Source of the DNA: an uncultured Candidatus Saccharibacteria bacterium
GTDB lineage: Bacteria; Patescibacteriota; Saccharimonadia; Saccharimonadales; UBA4665
NCBI GenBank assembly: GCA_903840315.1
Contig: CAIMFK010000003.1
Span: 1 to 64,000 of the forward strand
Length of the DNA: 64,000 bases
Direction: 5' to 3'
Positions 20,421-27,731 of the stretch are shown piece after piece. Each line of letters opens with the position of its first letter. Position 1 is the first letter of the stretch. The notes beneath the pieces are model-generated. The model was not told where the DNA came from. It saw only the letters and a program-made list of their open reading frames with translations, and searched no databases. The translations under genes were made by a program, and so were the position numbers.

Positions 20421-20761
20421 CCAGATTATCCATAAGCCGGGTTCTGTTTTATCTAGTCATCTATCTAGTCTAAGTGTTGCCACTTAAATCGAGCGGATGT
20501 TGATGGATATAGTGGGAACTAGCCATGAATGGCAAAATCCATCTCCTTGCAGTAGGCAGGGTTTACCCCTTCCAGCTGTCACCAGCCAGAATAACAGCTT
20601 CTTACTTCTGTTCTTTTCACCCTTACCCATAAATGGGCGGTATCGTCTCTGTGGCACTTTCCCTAAGGTTGCCCTTGGTTGCCGTTAGCAACTGCCTTTT
20701 CCCTATACTGCCCGGACTTTCCTCTTGCAGAATATGCAAGCGACTAGTCAATAATCTGGAT
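20421..20761 (-). ncRNA. rnpB: RNase P RNA
   Basis: About 340 bases. The universal cores are present: GAGGAAAGTCCGGGC near the 5-prime end and ACAGAACCCGGCTTAT near the 3-prime end, and the two ends pair as P1 (CCAGATTAT/ATAATCTGG). It is the catalytic RNA that trims tRNA 5-prime ends. An extended -10 at 20768-20773 puts the start at 20761. Confidence 0.95.
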
Positions 20762-20767
20762 TTAAAT

Positions 20768-20773
20768 ATTATA
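20768..20773 (-). promoter_or_regulatory. RNase P RNA promoter (extended -10)
   Basis: TGCTATAAT on the minus strand, seven bases before the first base of P1. The -35 is weak. Confidence 0.6.
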
Positions 20774-20788
20774 GCATAATAAATATGA

Positions 20789-21442
20789 TTAAGCTATAGC
20801 TTTATCTAATGCCTTATTGACTTCGGCATCTGCAAGTTTATTTTTCTCTCTTGGGACGTGAGTAAACGCAATTTTTTTGAAAGATGCAAGTATGTTTTTT
20901 ATATCAGTAAAAATTATAAGCAAATCCTTATTTTTGATCTTAAATTTACCATTCATCTGATTAACAATTAGCAGGCTATCCATGTATACAGATACTTCTT
21001 CTATCCCCATATCAAGCAGCTTTTCTAAGCCGTATTTTAAGGCTAAATATTCTGCTTGGTTATTGGTCATGACCCCCAAGTAAATTCCTTTACTAAACAA
21101 AACATCATCATTGCTGTCCAAAATAACAAAACCGCTTGCAGATGGACCTGGGTTACCTCTTGACCCTCCGTCTGTGAAAAGTTTTACTCCTTTTTTATCA
21201 ATCTTAGGTTGGTCAATAATCTTATCAATATGAGAAGCCATTTCCCTATCCTTGTCTGTTATTTCATTATTGCTATCGTGAGTAGTAAGCCAAATTTCTA
21301 CGACGCTCCACTCATTAGTCCATTTTGGATGATGATTAAGCCGATTTGCTACTTCAGATACTTTAATCATAAAACTGAAAGCATCGTTAAAATCAGTAAA
21401 TACAAATTTTCTATAAAGTTGATTATTTAATTCTTTCCACAT
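20789..21442 (-). CDS. Fusion of a pterin-4a-carbinolamine dehydratase-like domain and RNase HI
   Basis: 217 residues from ATG 21442. Residues 1-75 form a PCD/DCoH fold with the active-site pattern (RLNHHPKW with the His pair, and LTTHD with the third His, KDREMASHID). Residues 88-217 are RNase HI with all four acidic residues (LFTDGGSRGNPG, NNQAEY, YMDS, LADAEVN). RNase HI cuts RNA in RNA-DNA hybrids; PCD recycles a pterin cofactor or acts as a dimerisation cofactor. No pterin hydroxylase is nearby, so the PCD part may serve as a dimeriser. An upstream ATG at 21502 lies inside tRNA-Pro and was rejected. Confidence 0.85.
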   Translation of the reverse strand: MWKELNNQLYRKFVFTDFNDAFSFMIKVSEVANRLNHHPKWTNEWSVVEIWLTTHDSNNEITDKDREMASHIDKIIDQPKIDKKGVKLFTDGGSRGNPGPSASGFVILDSNDDVLFSKGIYLGVMTNNQAEYLALKYGLEKLLDMGIEEVSVYMDSLLIVNQMNGKFKIKNKDLLIIFTDIKNILASFKKIAFTHVPREKNKLADAEVNKALDKAIA

Positions 21443-21466
21443 ATTGATTTCTTTCTTTTTTATTAT

Positions 21467-21543
21467 TGGTCGGGATGGCCGGACTTGAACCGGCGACCTC
21501 ACGGCCCCCAGCCGTGCGCGCTAGCCAACTGCGCCACACCCCG
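21467..21543 (-). tRNA. tRNA-Pro (anticodon GGG)
   Basis: Acceptor CGGGGTG/CATCCCG, anticodon loop CTGGGGG closed by CACGG/CCGTG, encoded CCA. It follows the 6S-like RNA by about 15 bases and may share its promoter. Confidence 0.97.
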
Positions 21544-21558
21544 TAGATATTATTTTAC

Positions 21559-21691
21559 GACTGATTAGTCTGAATTGATTAGCCTGGAAGAAACCAGGTG
21601 GGTGTCCTCACCTATATGCCACGGCTTATAGAAATATTGAACTCCCGATAAAATGTTATTAAGATAATCAAATTATCAGAACTAATCAGTC
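21559..21691 (-). ncRNA. 6S-like RNA candidate
   Basis: About 133 bases. Its two ends pair perfectly over 11 bases (GACTGATTAGT/ACTAATCAGTC), extended inward by CTGA/TCAG and TTGATTA/TAATCAA. The middle is largely open, with a small hairpin CCTGG-TTTCTT-CCAGG just after ACACCCA on the 3-prime side and GGTG/CACC at the apex. A long closing stem, an open bubble and a 3-prime-side hairpin are the plan of 6S RNA, which binds RNA polymerase. A promoter places the transcript start at the first base of the stem. Identity is inferred from shape only. Confidence 0.45.
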
Positions 21692-21698
21692 AATCAAT

Positions 21699-21727
21699 AT
21701 TATATTGGCTTATTAAGCCTTAACCAA
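21699..21727 (-). promoter_or_regulatory. Promoter of the 6S-like RNA and tRNA-Pro
   Basis: TTGGTT (21727-21722), 17-base spacer, TATAAT (21704-21699) on the minus strand. The -35 overlaps the last codons of the protease gene. Confidence 0.65.
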
Positions 21728-22346
21728 GTAATAAATTATTTAAAGTTATTTCAAGATACGAAATTAGTGGCCACAGGATTTGAATCATGAGGACAAATAC
21801 AATTAGTATTGAAATAAATCCAAATTCTTCTATTTTCAACATTATTCTTTGTAATGCCTCTGGAGCAAAAGCATACAACAATCTAGATCCATCCAAGGGT
21901 GGAATGGGAATCATATTAAAGATGAAGAAAAGAATATTTACGTCTACAAACAGGGTCAAATAGTTGGATGCGACTAATGAGTTCAAACCTATAATCTTAT
22001 ATACAAAAGAGCCAATAATTGCCAACAAGAGGTTTGTTATGGGGCCTGAGATTCCTATCATTGCGACACCATAATCACCATATTTGACCCTATTGGGGTT
22101 AAACGGAACTGGCTTGGCAACAAATATCGGGGGTACATGTATCAGTATCATCATCATTGGTAGCAATATAGTTGTATATAAATCTACATGTTTTAATGGG
22201 TTAAGTGTTAGCCTGCCCTCATCCTTAGCTGTTGTATCTCCTAGCCAATGGGAAACAAATGCATGAACCGCTTCATGAAGCCCCATTGATATTAGAATTA
22301 TTATTAATACCGCAGCAATATCGGAAACGCTAAGATTAGTAAACAT
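21720..22346 (-). CDS. Site-2 protease family (M50) membrane metalloprotease
   Basis: 208 residues, mostly membrane. Zinc motif HEAVH in the first third (GLHEAVHAFVSHWLGD) and the second metal-binding motif in NMIPIPPLDGSRLL. Such proteases cut other membrane proteins within the bilayer, often releasing anti-sigma factors; the substrate is unknown. No PDZ domain. The extended -10 at 22353-22358 places the transcript start exactly on the A of ATG 22346, and no ribosome site exists, so the mRNA looks leaderless. Confidence 0.88.
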   Translation of the reverse strand: MFTNLSVSDIAAVLIIILISMGLHEAVHAFVSHWLGDTTAKDEGRLTLNPLKHVDLYTTILLPMMMILIHVPPIFVAKPVPFNPNRVKYGDYGVAMIGISGPITNLLLAIIGSFVYKIIGLNSLVASNYLTLFVDVNILFFIFNMIPIPPLDGSRLLYAFAPEALQRIMLKIEEFGFISILIVFVLMIQILWPLISYLEITLNNLLLG

Positions 22347-22352
22347 ATAATT

Positions 22353-22358
22353 ATTATA
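22353..22358 (-). promoter_or_regulatory. Leaderless promoter of the site-2 protease
   Basis: TGATATAAT, then six bases, then ATG. No -35 consensus. Confidence 0.6.
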
Positions 22359-22392
22359 TCAATATTTCATTGCATTACCTCTATTATAATTA

Positions 22393-22421
22393 TTGACGAA
22401 TAGCAGAAAACAATATAAAAT
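22393..22421 (+). promoter_or_regulatory. rpmB promoter
   Basis: TTGACG (22393-22398), 17-base spacer, TAAAAT (22416-22421), 30 bases before the ATG, with AAAGGA as ribosome site. Confidence 0.6.
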
Positions 22422-22451
22422 AGTAAACTAATTGCTTATAAAGGAAATAAG

Positions 22452-22640
22452 ATGAATATTTGTGATATAACCGGTAAAGGTAAACAATTTGGAAGTAACG
22501 TTAGTGCGTCAATGAGACACACTAAAAAAACTTGGAAGCCTAATCTTCAAACCAAAACTCTTATTATAGACGGCAAAAAAACCAAACTAAAGATTTCTAC
22601 TCAAGCCTTAAGAACTCTTAAGAAGAAAAACTTAATCTAG
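22452..22640 (+). CDS. rpmB: Large ribosomal subunit protein bL28
   Basis: 62 residues, matching the L28 pattern (MNICDITGKGKQFGSNVSAS, HTKKTWKPNLQ). Single gene with its own promoter, ribosome site AAAGGA nine bases before ATG. Only ten bases separate its stop from the convergent MBL gene. Confidence 0.95.
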   Translation: MNICDITGKGKQFGSNVSASMRHTKKTWKPNLQTKTLIIDGKKTKLKISTQALRTLKKKNLI

Positions 22641-22650
22641 TACTAAAAAA

Positions 22651-23286
22651 CTAAGATTTTTCTAGCACCACAAGCTCACGAATATCGCTGAGCTCACCTG
22701 CTTTTATTTTAAGTTTTTGTACTATTTCTTTAGCCTGTAAGTTCATGGCCTTTAGAGCGTCTTCGAGCTTATCTTGAGGAACTGGGTATTTTAATTGGCT
22801 ATCGTCATAATTCGAAGGAATAATTAGTTTGGGCTCGATCTGCTTGATTGCCTTTAGTGCCCCTTGTGCATCAAGAGTATAACCATGTCCTCCAATTGGA
22901 ACAACCAATACATCCACCATTCCCATTCTTTCTAATTGCTTTTCTGTGAATTCAGGATACACATGTCCCAAAACAACTAAATTGATACCTCCTGCAATTA
23001 TCTTGTATATAGTTGCAGTCTTATTATTCGATTCATCGGTGTGTGCCCTAGCTTCAATTCCATAGATAGACACTTTACCAACTTCATACTCCCCAGGAGT
23101 CTTTATTTTAACCCTGGCCATAGAATTATTCATATCGCCTTCAGTTAATTCAGAAGTATAAAGGCCAATATCTCCGGATTTAGTTACGGATTTTGCTCCT
23201 AAGGTCTTAATATTGTCGTCAATAACCACTCGAGTTTGCTTGTAGGTTACAGCTATACAGTTTGCTCCGTAATATTGAATTTCCAT
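22651..23286 (-). CDS. MBL-fold protein lacking the HxHxDH metal motif
   Basis: 211 residues. It keeps the frame of UPF0173-type metallo-beta-lactamase hydrolases: MEIQYYGANCIAV at the start, TPGEYEVGKVSIYGIEA, LVVLGHVY, VDVLVVPIGGHGYTLDA and IEPKLIIPSNYD. The segment that should hold HxHxDH reads LYTSELTEGDMNN, so the main metal ligands are gone. It may be inactive, bind something else, or use a changed site. It sits 23 bases after the HTH protein gene in one operon; GAGGT precedes its ATG. Confidence 0.75.
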   Translation of the reverse strand: MEIQYYGANCIAVTYKQTRVVIDDNIKTLGAKSVTKSGDIGLYTSELTEGDMNNSMARVKIKTPGEYEVGKVSIYGIEARAHTDESNNKTATIYKIIAGGINLVVLGHVYPEFTEKQLERMGMVDVLVVPIGGHGYTLDAQGALKAIKQIEPKLIIPSNYDDSQLKYPVPQDKLEDALKAMNLQAKEIVQKLKIKAGELSDIRELVVLEKS

Positions 23287-23309
23287 TTGAACCTCTTTTC
23301 TATTATTTA

Positions 23310-23909
23310 TTATTCGTTAATCAAAATACCGTTTTTATCTATCAGGATCTGCTTTTTAGCAGTAATTACATCTGATATGAATTTATCCTTAACCTGATTT
23401 CTGTACTTATACTCATCAAGATCCATGACAACATATCTTATATCCTTATTTTCCTGTGCTTCAAGCTCTAAAATAAACTTATCTAATTTATTCTTATTTA
23501 CATCTCCAACAATCATAAGATCTATCCCTGATATTTCGTCGTTAGTAAATTGCCCCGTGTAGAAAGCTAACTCGACATTGCCGATACCTTTGAAAATGTT
23601 TCCGTGATCTGAAGATGAACCGTCGGAATCCACTCCGCTCATATTTGCAGTAGGCGATTTGGAAAATATTTCAGATAAGGCCCTGTTATACTCAAACTTC
23701 TTATTAACTTCATAAAAAAGTTTATTATTATCATTGCGTGAAATAATTATTCCAATAGTGAGCAAATTAGCCAATTCTCTTCTGACGGAATTTATTTGCT
23801 CATCAATTTTTCGAGTAATCTCTCTTACATAAAAGGATCTATTTGGATTGGAGTAAAAAAGCTGCAATAACTTTACCCGTGTTTTTGAGCCAAATAATTG
23901 ATCAATCAT
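23310..23909 (-). CDS. Winged-helix protein with a nucleotidyltransferase-like C-terminal domain
   Basis: 199 residues. Residues 1-75 form a winged helix (LFGSKTRVKLLQLFYSN, FYVREITRKIDEQINSVRREL). After a Ser/Gly linker the rest (GIGNVELAFYTGQF, EISGIDLMIVGDVN) resembles the MNT-like fold found in CPR regulators; the GSxxxxD catalytic motif is not clear. Probably a DNA-binding regulator, with unknown targets. The -10 TACAAT (23916-23921) is six bases before ATG, so the mRNA should be leaderless. Confidence 0.65.
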   Translation of the reverse strand: MIDQLFGSKTRVKLLQLFYSNPNRSFYVREITRKIDEQINSVRRELANLLTIGIIISRNDNNKLFYEVNKKFEYNRALSEIFSKSPTANMSGVDSDGSSSDHGNIFKGIGNVELAFYTGQFTNDEISGIDLMIVGDVNKNKLDKFILELEAQENKDIRYVVMDLDEYKYRNQVKDKFISDVITAKKQILIDKNGILINE

Positions 23910-23915
23910 ATTGAT

Positions 23916-23921
23916 ATTGTA
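23916..23921 (-). promoter_or_regulatory. Leaderless promoter of the winged-helix/MBL operon
   Basis: TGATACAAT, six bases, ATG at 23909. Confidence 0.6.
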
Positions 23922-23937
23922 TCAAAGTAATGAATAG

Positions 23938-24810
23938 TTAAATACTGTATTTGTTCAAATATGTTGTTATTATCGCTACCATTTCGCTCTGTTTATCAAT
24001 CCAGTGAATATTTTTGTTTCTTTTGAACCATGTATTTTGACGTTTTGCATAACTTAATGTGTCTTTATTTATTCTATCCTTTAGCTCTGAAATATTTATT
24101 TTTTTTGCAAAATATTCCCTGAATTCCACATAGCCAATAGTTCTCATGGGCTCTATGTTCCATCCATAAAGTTTTTCAAGTTGCCTAACTTCATCTTCCA
24201 GACCCTGTTCAAGCATCCTATCCGTCCTAGATTTAATAGACGCATAGAGCGATTCTTTATCTTTTTTTAAACCAAGTACCAAACAGTCATCAATAAGATC
24301 TTTATCCTTTTCCCTGCCATTATTCATTATCGTACTAATTAGATGTCTTGAGTTTTTTTCATTAATCGGCATTGATAAATTCTTTATTTTTATGATCTCT
24401 TGAAGCTCAGATACAGACTTACCATCCAATGAGTCTCTTAACTTTTTATCTATGGGTGCATATGAGTAGTCAAATATAACCGAATCAATATATAGGCCAC
24501 TACCACCAACCAGGATAGGTATTTTGCCGCGGCTTTTTATTTTCCCAATTTCAACTAAACACAATTCCTTGAATTGAGATGCACTTAATGGATGTTTGGG
24601 ATCTCTAATTTCTAATAAATGATGTGCTATTCCAGATTGCTCTTCCTTACTCGGTGCCGATGTGCCAATCTTCATGCCTTTATATACTGTTCTAGAATCA
24701 CAGCATATTATCTCGCCGCCAATAATCTTGGCTAATTCTATGGAGAGAAGTGTCTTTCCGCTTGCAGTCGGACCAACCACAACAATTGTAGGAATTCTAG
24801 CTAGCTTCAT
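23938..24810 (-). CDS. miaA: tRNA dimethylallyltransferase
   Basis: 290 residues. P-loop VVGPTASGKTLLSIELA, then CCDSRTVYKGMKIGTSAPS, VGGSGLYIDS and the closing YAKRQNTWFKRN, all MiaA signatures. It adds an isopentenyl group to A37 of tRNAs reading UNN codons. The ATG overlaps the end of thrS by 14 bases, so it is translated by coupling. The isoprenoid donor must come from elsewhere in the genome or from the host. Confidence 0.95.
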   Translation of the reverse strand: MKLARIPTIVVVGPTASGKTLLSIELAKIIGGEIICCDSRTVYKGMKIGTSAPSKEEQSGIAHHLLEIRDPKHPLSASQFKELCLVEIGKIKSRGKIPILVGGSGLYIDSVIFDYSYAPIDKKLRDSLDGKSVSELQEIIKIKNLSMPINEKNSRHLISTIMNNGREKDKDLIDDCLVLGLKKDKESLYASIKSRTDRMLEQGLEDEVRQLEKLYGWNIEPMRTIGYVEFREYFAKKINISELKDRINKDTLSYAKRQNTWFKRNKNIHWIDKQSEMVAIITTYLNKYSI

Positions 24811-26644
24811 TTAGAGTAGAGATCTTATCTCTGTTTGTGGATTCCTGCGCAATATGTGCTATAAAGTCTTGGATTGATAGTTCAACCTCTGGGCCATTCT
24901 TTAAGTCCCCTCTTATTCTCGGACTAACTTTGCCAGAAAGAATTTCTTTTTCGCCCAAGACTACCGTATATGGAATCTTCATTACTTCAGATGATCTAAT
25001 CTTTTTGCCTACAGATTCATTAGAATTATCGATTTCAATCCTTAAGTTATGCTCCTGGGCTTTTTCTTTCAATTTGTTGGCGAATTCAACAGTGTTGTCT
25101 TCTTGATTAACCGTAATTACCCTTATCTGTTCAGGCGCCAACCAAACAGGAAATCTTCCCTTAGAATTTTCGATATAAGCAGCCAAAAATCTTTCTATGG
25201 AGCCCATCAAAGCAAAATGAATCATTACTGGAGTCTTTTCCTGCCCATCCTCATCAGTATATTTCAGACCAAATCTTTCTGGCTGTACAAAATCTAGTTG
25301 AGGTGTTGCCAATTGTAGTTCTCTACCTAAAGCATCAGTCCCCATGAAATCAATTTTTGGACCATAGAAAGCAGCTTCGCCTTCACCGATATAGTACTCA
25401 ATTCCTGATTTTTCGACTATGTTCTTAAGAATAGATTGCGCTCTATCCCATAATTCCCTATCTCCAAGATATTTATCAGAATCATCTCTGAAAGAAAGTC
25501 TTGCTTTAAGGCTCATCCCTAAAGTTTCATAAAATTCTTTTACAGTAGAAACTAAATTATTGATACATTCATCTATTTGTTGGGGGGTGCAAAATGTATG
25601 ACTATCATCCTGAGTTAAGGATCTGACGCGAGCCAAACCTATTAGCTCACCTGCCTTTTCATCTCTATAGTCTGTTGTGGTTTCCATGTATCTAATGGGT
25701 AGATCACGGTAACTTCGAGGTTTAGAAGCATATATTTGCTGATGGTGAGGACAATTCATTGGCTTAAGAACTAAGTTATCTTTAGTTTCTTTGCTCGATA
25801 CAGTTAGCCATTCATCTCCAAACTTAGCCCAGTGGCCTGAAACTTCATAAAGTTCTTGCTTGGCAACGTGAGGAGTCCAAACATTTTGATATCCAAGTTT
25901 TTTTCTTATTTCCTGAGAATATTTATTTAATTCATCTCTTAAAACTGTACCTCTAGGGCTAAACAATGGGAGACCAGAACCGACTAAAGGAGAAATAAAA
26001 AATAGATCCAGGTCTTGCCCTAGTTTGCGGTGATCATATTTTTTTGCCTCCTCAACAGCTTGAAGATAATTATTCAATTCTTCTTTGGTTTTGAAAGCAG
26101 CACCATAAATTCTCTGCATTTGAGGATTTGTATCTTTGCCCCTCCAGTAAGCACCTGAAATTCTAATTAATTTGAAAGCGCCTACTTCGGATGTATTTGC
26201 GACATGTGGACCTCTACATAAATCAGTAAAATCGTCATTTCTGTAGAAAGATACATTATCAACCATACTGTCACCATTCGCTTCAATGCCAAGCTCATTT
26301 GAATCAATGTCGCTTGCAGACGTAGTTCCCGATCGCTTGAGGTCATTGAGAAGTTCGAGTTTATAGGGTTGATTATTGTCTTCAGCCCATTTGATTGCCG
26401 AATCAATGTCGAGATCAAAGTGATCAAATGGAATTTTTGAGGAGATAATTCTCTTCATTTCTTTTTCTATAACAGAAAAATCTTCAGTTGATAACTTATT
26501 CTGACCAAGGTCGACATCATAATAAAAACCATTCTCAATCACTGGACCAACACCGAATTTTGCTTCAGGCCAATGACGTTTTATAGCAGTAGCCATAATG
26601 TGAGCTAGAGAGTGACGTTGAGAATGCAATATTTTATCTGTCAT
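24797..26644 (-). CDS. thrS: Threonyl-tRNA synthetase without a TGS domain
   Basis: 615 residues. Editing domain (RHSLAHIMATAI with HxxxH; DLCRGPHV), catalytic core (MNCPHHQQIY, motif 2 RYMETTTDYRDE, LAPEQIRVI) and an anticodon-binding domain. The usual N-terminal TGS domain of about 60 residues is missing. I place the start at the second Met (26644): TATTAT of an extended -10 (TGTTATTAT, 26658-26653) lies eight bases upstream, so the transcript begins near it; ATG 26650 would be outside or at the very end. A terminator lies 30 bases upstream of the start. Confidence 0.95.
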   Translation of the reverse strand: MTDKILHSQRHSLAHIMATAIKRHWPEAKFGVGPVIENGFYYDVDLGQNKLSTEDFSVIEKEMKRIISSKIPFDHFDLDIDSAIKWAEDNNQPYKLELLNDLKRSGTTSASDIDSNELGIEANGDSMVDNVSFYRNDDFTDLCRGPHVANTSEVGAFKLIRISGAYWRGKDTNPQMQRIYGAAFKTKEELNNYLQAVEEAKKYDHRKLGQDLDLFFISPLVGSGLPLFSPRGTVLRDELNKYSQEIRKKLGYQNVWTPHVAKQELYEVSGHWAKFGDEWLTVSSKETKDNLVLKPMNCPHHQQIYASKPRSYRDLPIRYMETTTDYRDEKAGELIGLARVRSLTQDDSHTFCTPQQIDECINNLVSTVKEFYETLGMSLKARLSFRDDSDKYLGDRELWDRAQSILKNIVEKSGIEYYIGEGEAAFYGPKIDFMGTDALGRELQLATPQLDFVQPERFGLKYTDEDGQEKTPVMIHFALMGSIERFLAAYIENSKGRFPVWLAPEQIRVITVNQEDNTVEFANKLKEKAQEHNLRIEIDNSNESVGKKIRSSEVMKIPYTVVLGEKEILSGKVSPRIRGDLKNGPEVELSIQDFIAHIAQESTNRDKISTLNEAS

Positions 26645-26652
26645 ATTCATTC

Positions 26653-26658
26653 ATAATA
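26653..26658 (-). promoter_or_regulatory. Near-leaderless thrS promoter
   Basis: TGTTATTAT, then eight bases to ATG 26644. No ribosome site between. Confidence 0.5.
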
Positions 26659-26674
26659 ACAGATAAGGATGTAA

Positions 26675-26720
26675 AGAAAAAATCGGCTTAAATGTCATCG
26701 CAAATACATTCAAACCGATT
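26675..26720 (-). terminator. Intrinsic terminator before thrS
   Basis: Stem 26681-26695/26706-26720, ten-base loop, T-run at 26680-26675 read on the minus strand. Confidence 0.65.
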
Positions 26721-26756
26721 ATTCTTGTGATAAAAACCACTACCTAAAACTTCACT
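26675..26756 (-). ncRNA. Small RNA candidate upstream of thrS
   Basis: An extended -10 TGATATATT (hexamer 26768-26763) predicts a start at 26756. About 35 bases later comes a 15-bp stem with two mismatches (26681-26695 with 26706-26720), followed by TTTTTT on the minus strand. The product would be about 80 bases. No open frame of use. It could be a small RNA or a short abortive leader of thrS. A perfect DnaA-box sequence TGTGGATAA at 26825-26833 lies further upstream and is probably chance. Confidence 0.35.
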
Positions 26757-26862
26757 CCAATTAATATATCAGTATTGGTAGTATAAGGCTAGTAAAATAC
26801 TATTGTTATTTATACAAAGCTAATTGTGGATAAATAGTTTTTGAATATACAGTTTGTGATAT

Positions 26863-26888
26863 AAAAAATCCCCTGCTGTATGGGGATT
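26863..26888 (-). terminator. tRNA-Val terminator
   Basis: AATCCCC, eight bases, GGGGATT then TTTTTT on the minus strand, just after tRNA-Val. Confidence 0.8.
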
Positions 26889-26894
26889 GAAATA

Positions 26895-26971
26895 TGGTGG
26901 ACCCTAGAGGACTTGAACCTCTGACCTCTTCCACGTCAAGGAAGCGCTCTAGCCAACTGAGCTAAGAGTCC
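26895..26971 (-). tRNA. tRNA-Val (anticodon GAC)
   Basis: Acceptor GGACTCT/AGGGTCC with one G-T pair, anticodon loop TTGACGT closed by CTTCC/GGAAG, encoded CCA. Single unit with its own promoter and terminator. Confidence 0.97.
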
Positions 26972-26983
26972 ACTGAATATGAA

Positions 26984-27012
26984 AATATACTCCATAATAC
27001 TCGGTTTTTCAA
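26984..27012 (-). promoter_or_regulatory. tRNA-Val promoter
   Basis: TTGAAA (27012-27007), 17-base spacer, TATATT (26989-26984) on the minus strand. Confidence 0.65.
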
Positions 27013-27045
27013 CCCCCTTTTACATAAGCTCTATCTGTTAGCAAA

Positions 27046-27074
27046 TTGACACAAAACATATGTTATGATAGCAT
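27046..27074 (+). promoter_or_regulatory. Promoter of the 34-residue mini-gene
   Basis: TTGACA (27046-27051), 17-base spacer, TAGCAT (27069-27074) with an extended TG. Start near 27081. Confidence 0.6.
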
Positions 27075-27098
27075 TAATAGGTTAAACAGGGAAAATGT

Positions 27099-27203
27099 GT
27101 GAGTACCAAAAAAAATTTTTTGGATGGCTATAAGCTATTCTATGAAGAATTATTTACTTCAAAATCATTAGATAGAATTAAAAGATCTAGATCTACAAAA
27201 TAA
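27099..27203 (+). CDS. 34-residue protein of unknown function
   Basis: GTG at 27099 is preceded by AGGGA at seven bases. The product starts VSTKKNFLDGYKLFYEEL and ends in a basic tail (KRSRSTK). It has a complete unit of its own: a near-consensus promoter at 27046-27074 and a strong terminator at 27228-27257. The amphipathic, aromatic-rich N-terminus and charged tail look protein-like rather than random. No family recognised. It lies between tRNA-Val and nrdR. Confidence 0.5.
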   Translation: MSTKKNFLDGYKLFYEELFTSKSLDRIKRSRSTK

Positions 27204-27227
27204 TCAGTTATATAAAATGTAATATAG

Positions 27228-27257
27228 GCCTCCTTATAAGATAAAGGAGGCTTTTTT
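27228..27257 (+). terminator. Terminator of the 34-residue mini-gene
   Basis: GCCTCCTT, eight bases, AAGGAGGC then TTTTTT. Confidence 0.85.
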
Positions 27258-27305
27258 ACACATTAAATTATTTCTTTTCCACTACCATTTTTCCCTGCGT
27301 TATGA

Positions 27306-27311
27306 CAATAT
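27306..27311 (+). promoter_or_regulatory. Leaderless promoter of nrdR
   Basis: TGACAATAT, six bases, ATG at 27318. Confidence 0.5.
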
Positions 27312-27317
27312 ATAGAC

Positions 27318-27731
27318 ATGGTATGTATATATTGTAGCGGAAATACAAAAGTGGTAAATTCGAGATCTTCTAAAAAAAATTCATGCATATGGAGAAGACG
27401 CCAGTGTGATTCCTGTGAGGCTGTTTTTACGACCAATGAATACCCTGACCTATCACGCTCAGTCTCGATAATTAATAATATAGGCGCATTAGAGACGTTT
27501 TCTTCAGATAAGTTATATATGAGTTTATTTAAAGCCTTATCGCACCGAGAAGAAGCTCTGAATGACGCAAGGCATCTAACCAACACCATAATTACAAAAT
27601 TATTACTAGAATGCACAGACGGAGCCATCAAACTATCAGACCTCAAGATGGTTTGCTTAAATACACTTGAAAAATTTGATAAAGTAGCTGGTACTTATTA
27701 TTCGGCCTACCACCCCATTAAGACCAATTAG
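27318..27731 (+). CDS. nrdR: Transcriptional repressor NrdR
   Basis: 137 residues. N-terminal zinc ribbon (CIYC and CDSC around SRSSKKNSCIWRRRQ) followed by an ATP-cone (VSIINNIGALETFSSDKLYMS, then TGAIKLSDLKMVCLNTLEKFD). NrdR senses ATP and dATP and represses ribonucleotide reductase genes. Slightly shorter than the usual 150 residues. The mRNA should begin at the ATG. The stop codon TAG overlaps the stop of the convergent glycosyltransferase gene. Confidence 0.93.
   Translation: MVCIYCSGNTKVVNSRSSKKNSCIWRRRQCDSCEAVFTTNEYPDLSRSVSIINNIGALETFSSDKLYMSLFKALSHREEALNDARHLTNTIITKLLLECTDGAIKLSDLKMVCLNTLEKFDKVAGTYYSAYHPIKTN

Noticed and set aside
21443-21502. Longer N-terminus for the PCD-RNase H protein
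   Set aside because: It runs through the 3-prime part of tRNA-Pro and encodes a translated tRNA sequence; the PCD domain begins at ATG 21442.
26825-26833. Perfect DnaA box TGTGGATAA
   Set aside because: A single copy is expected about once by chance in a window of this size and it has no cluster around it.
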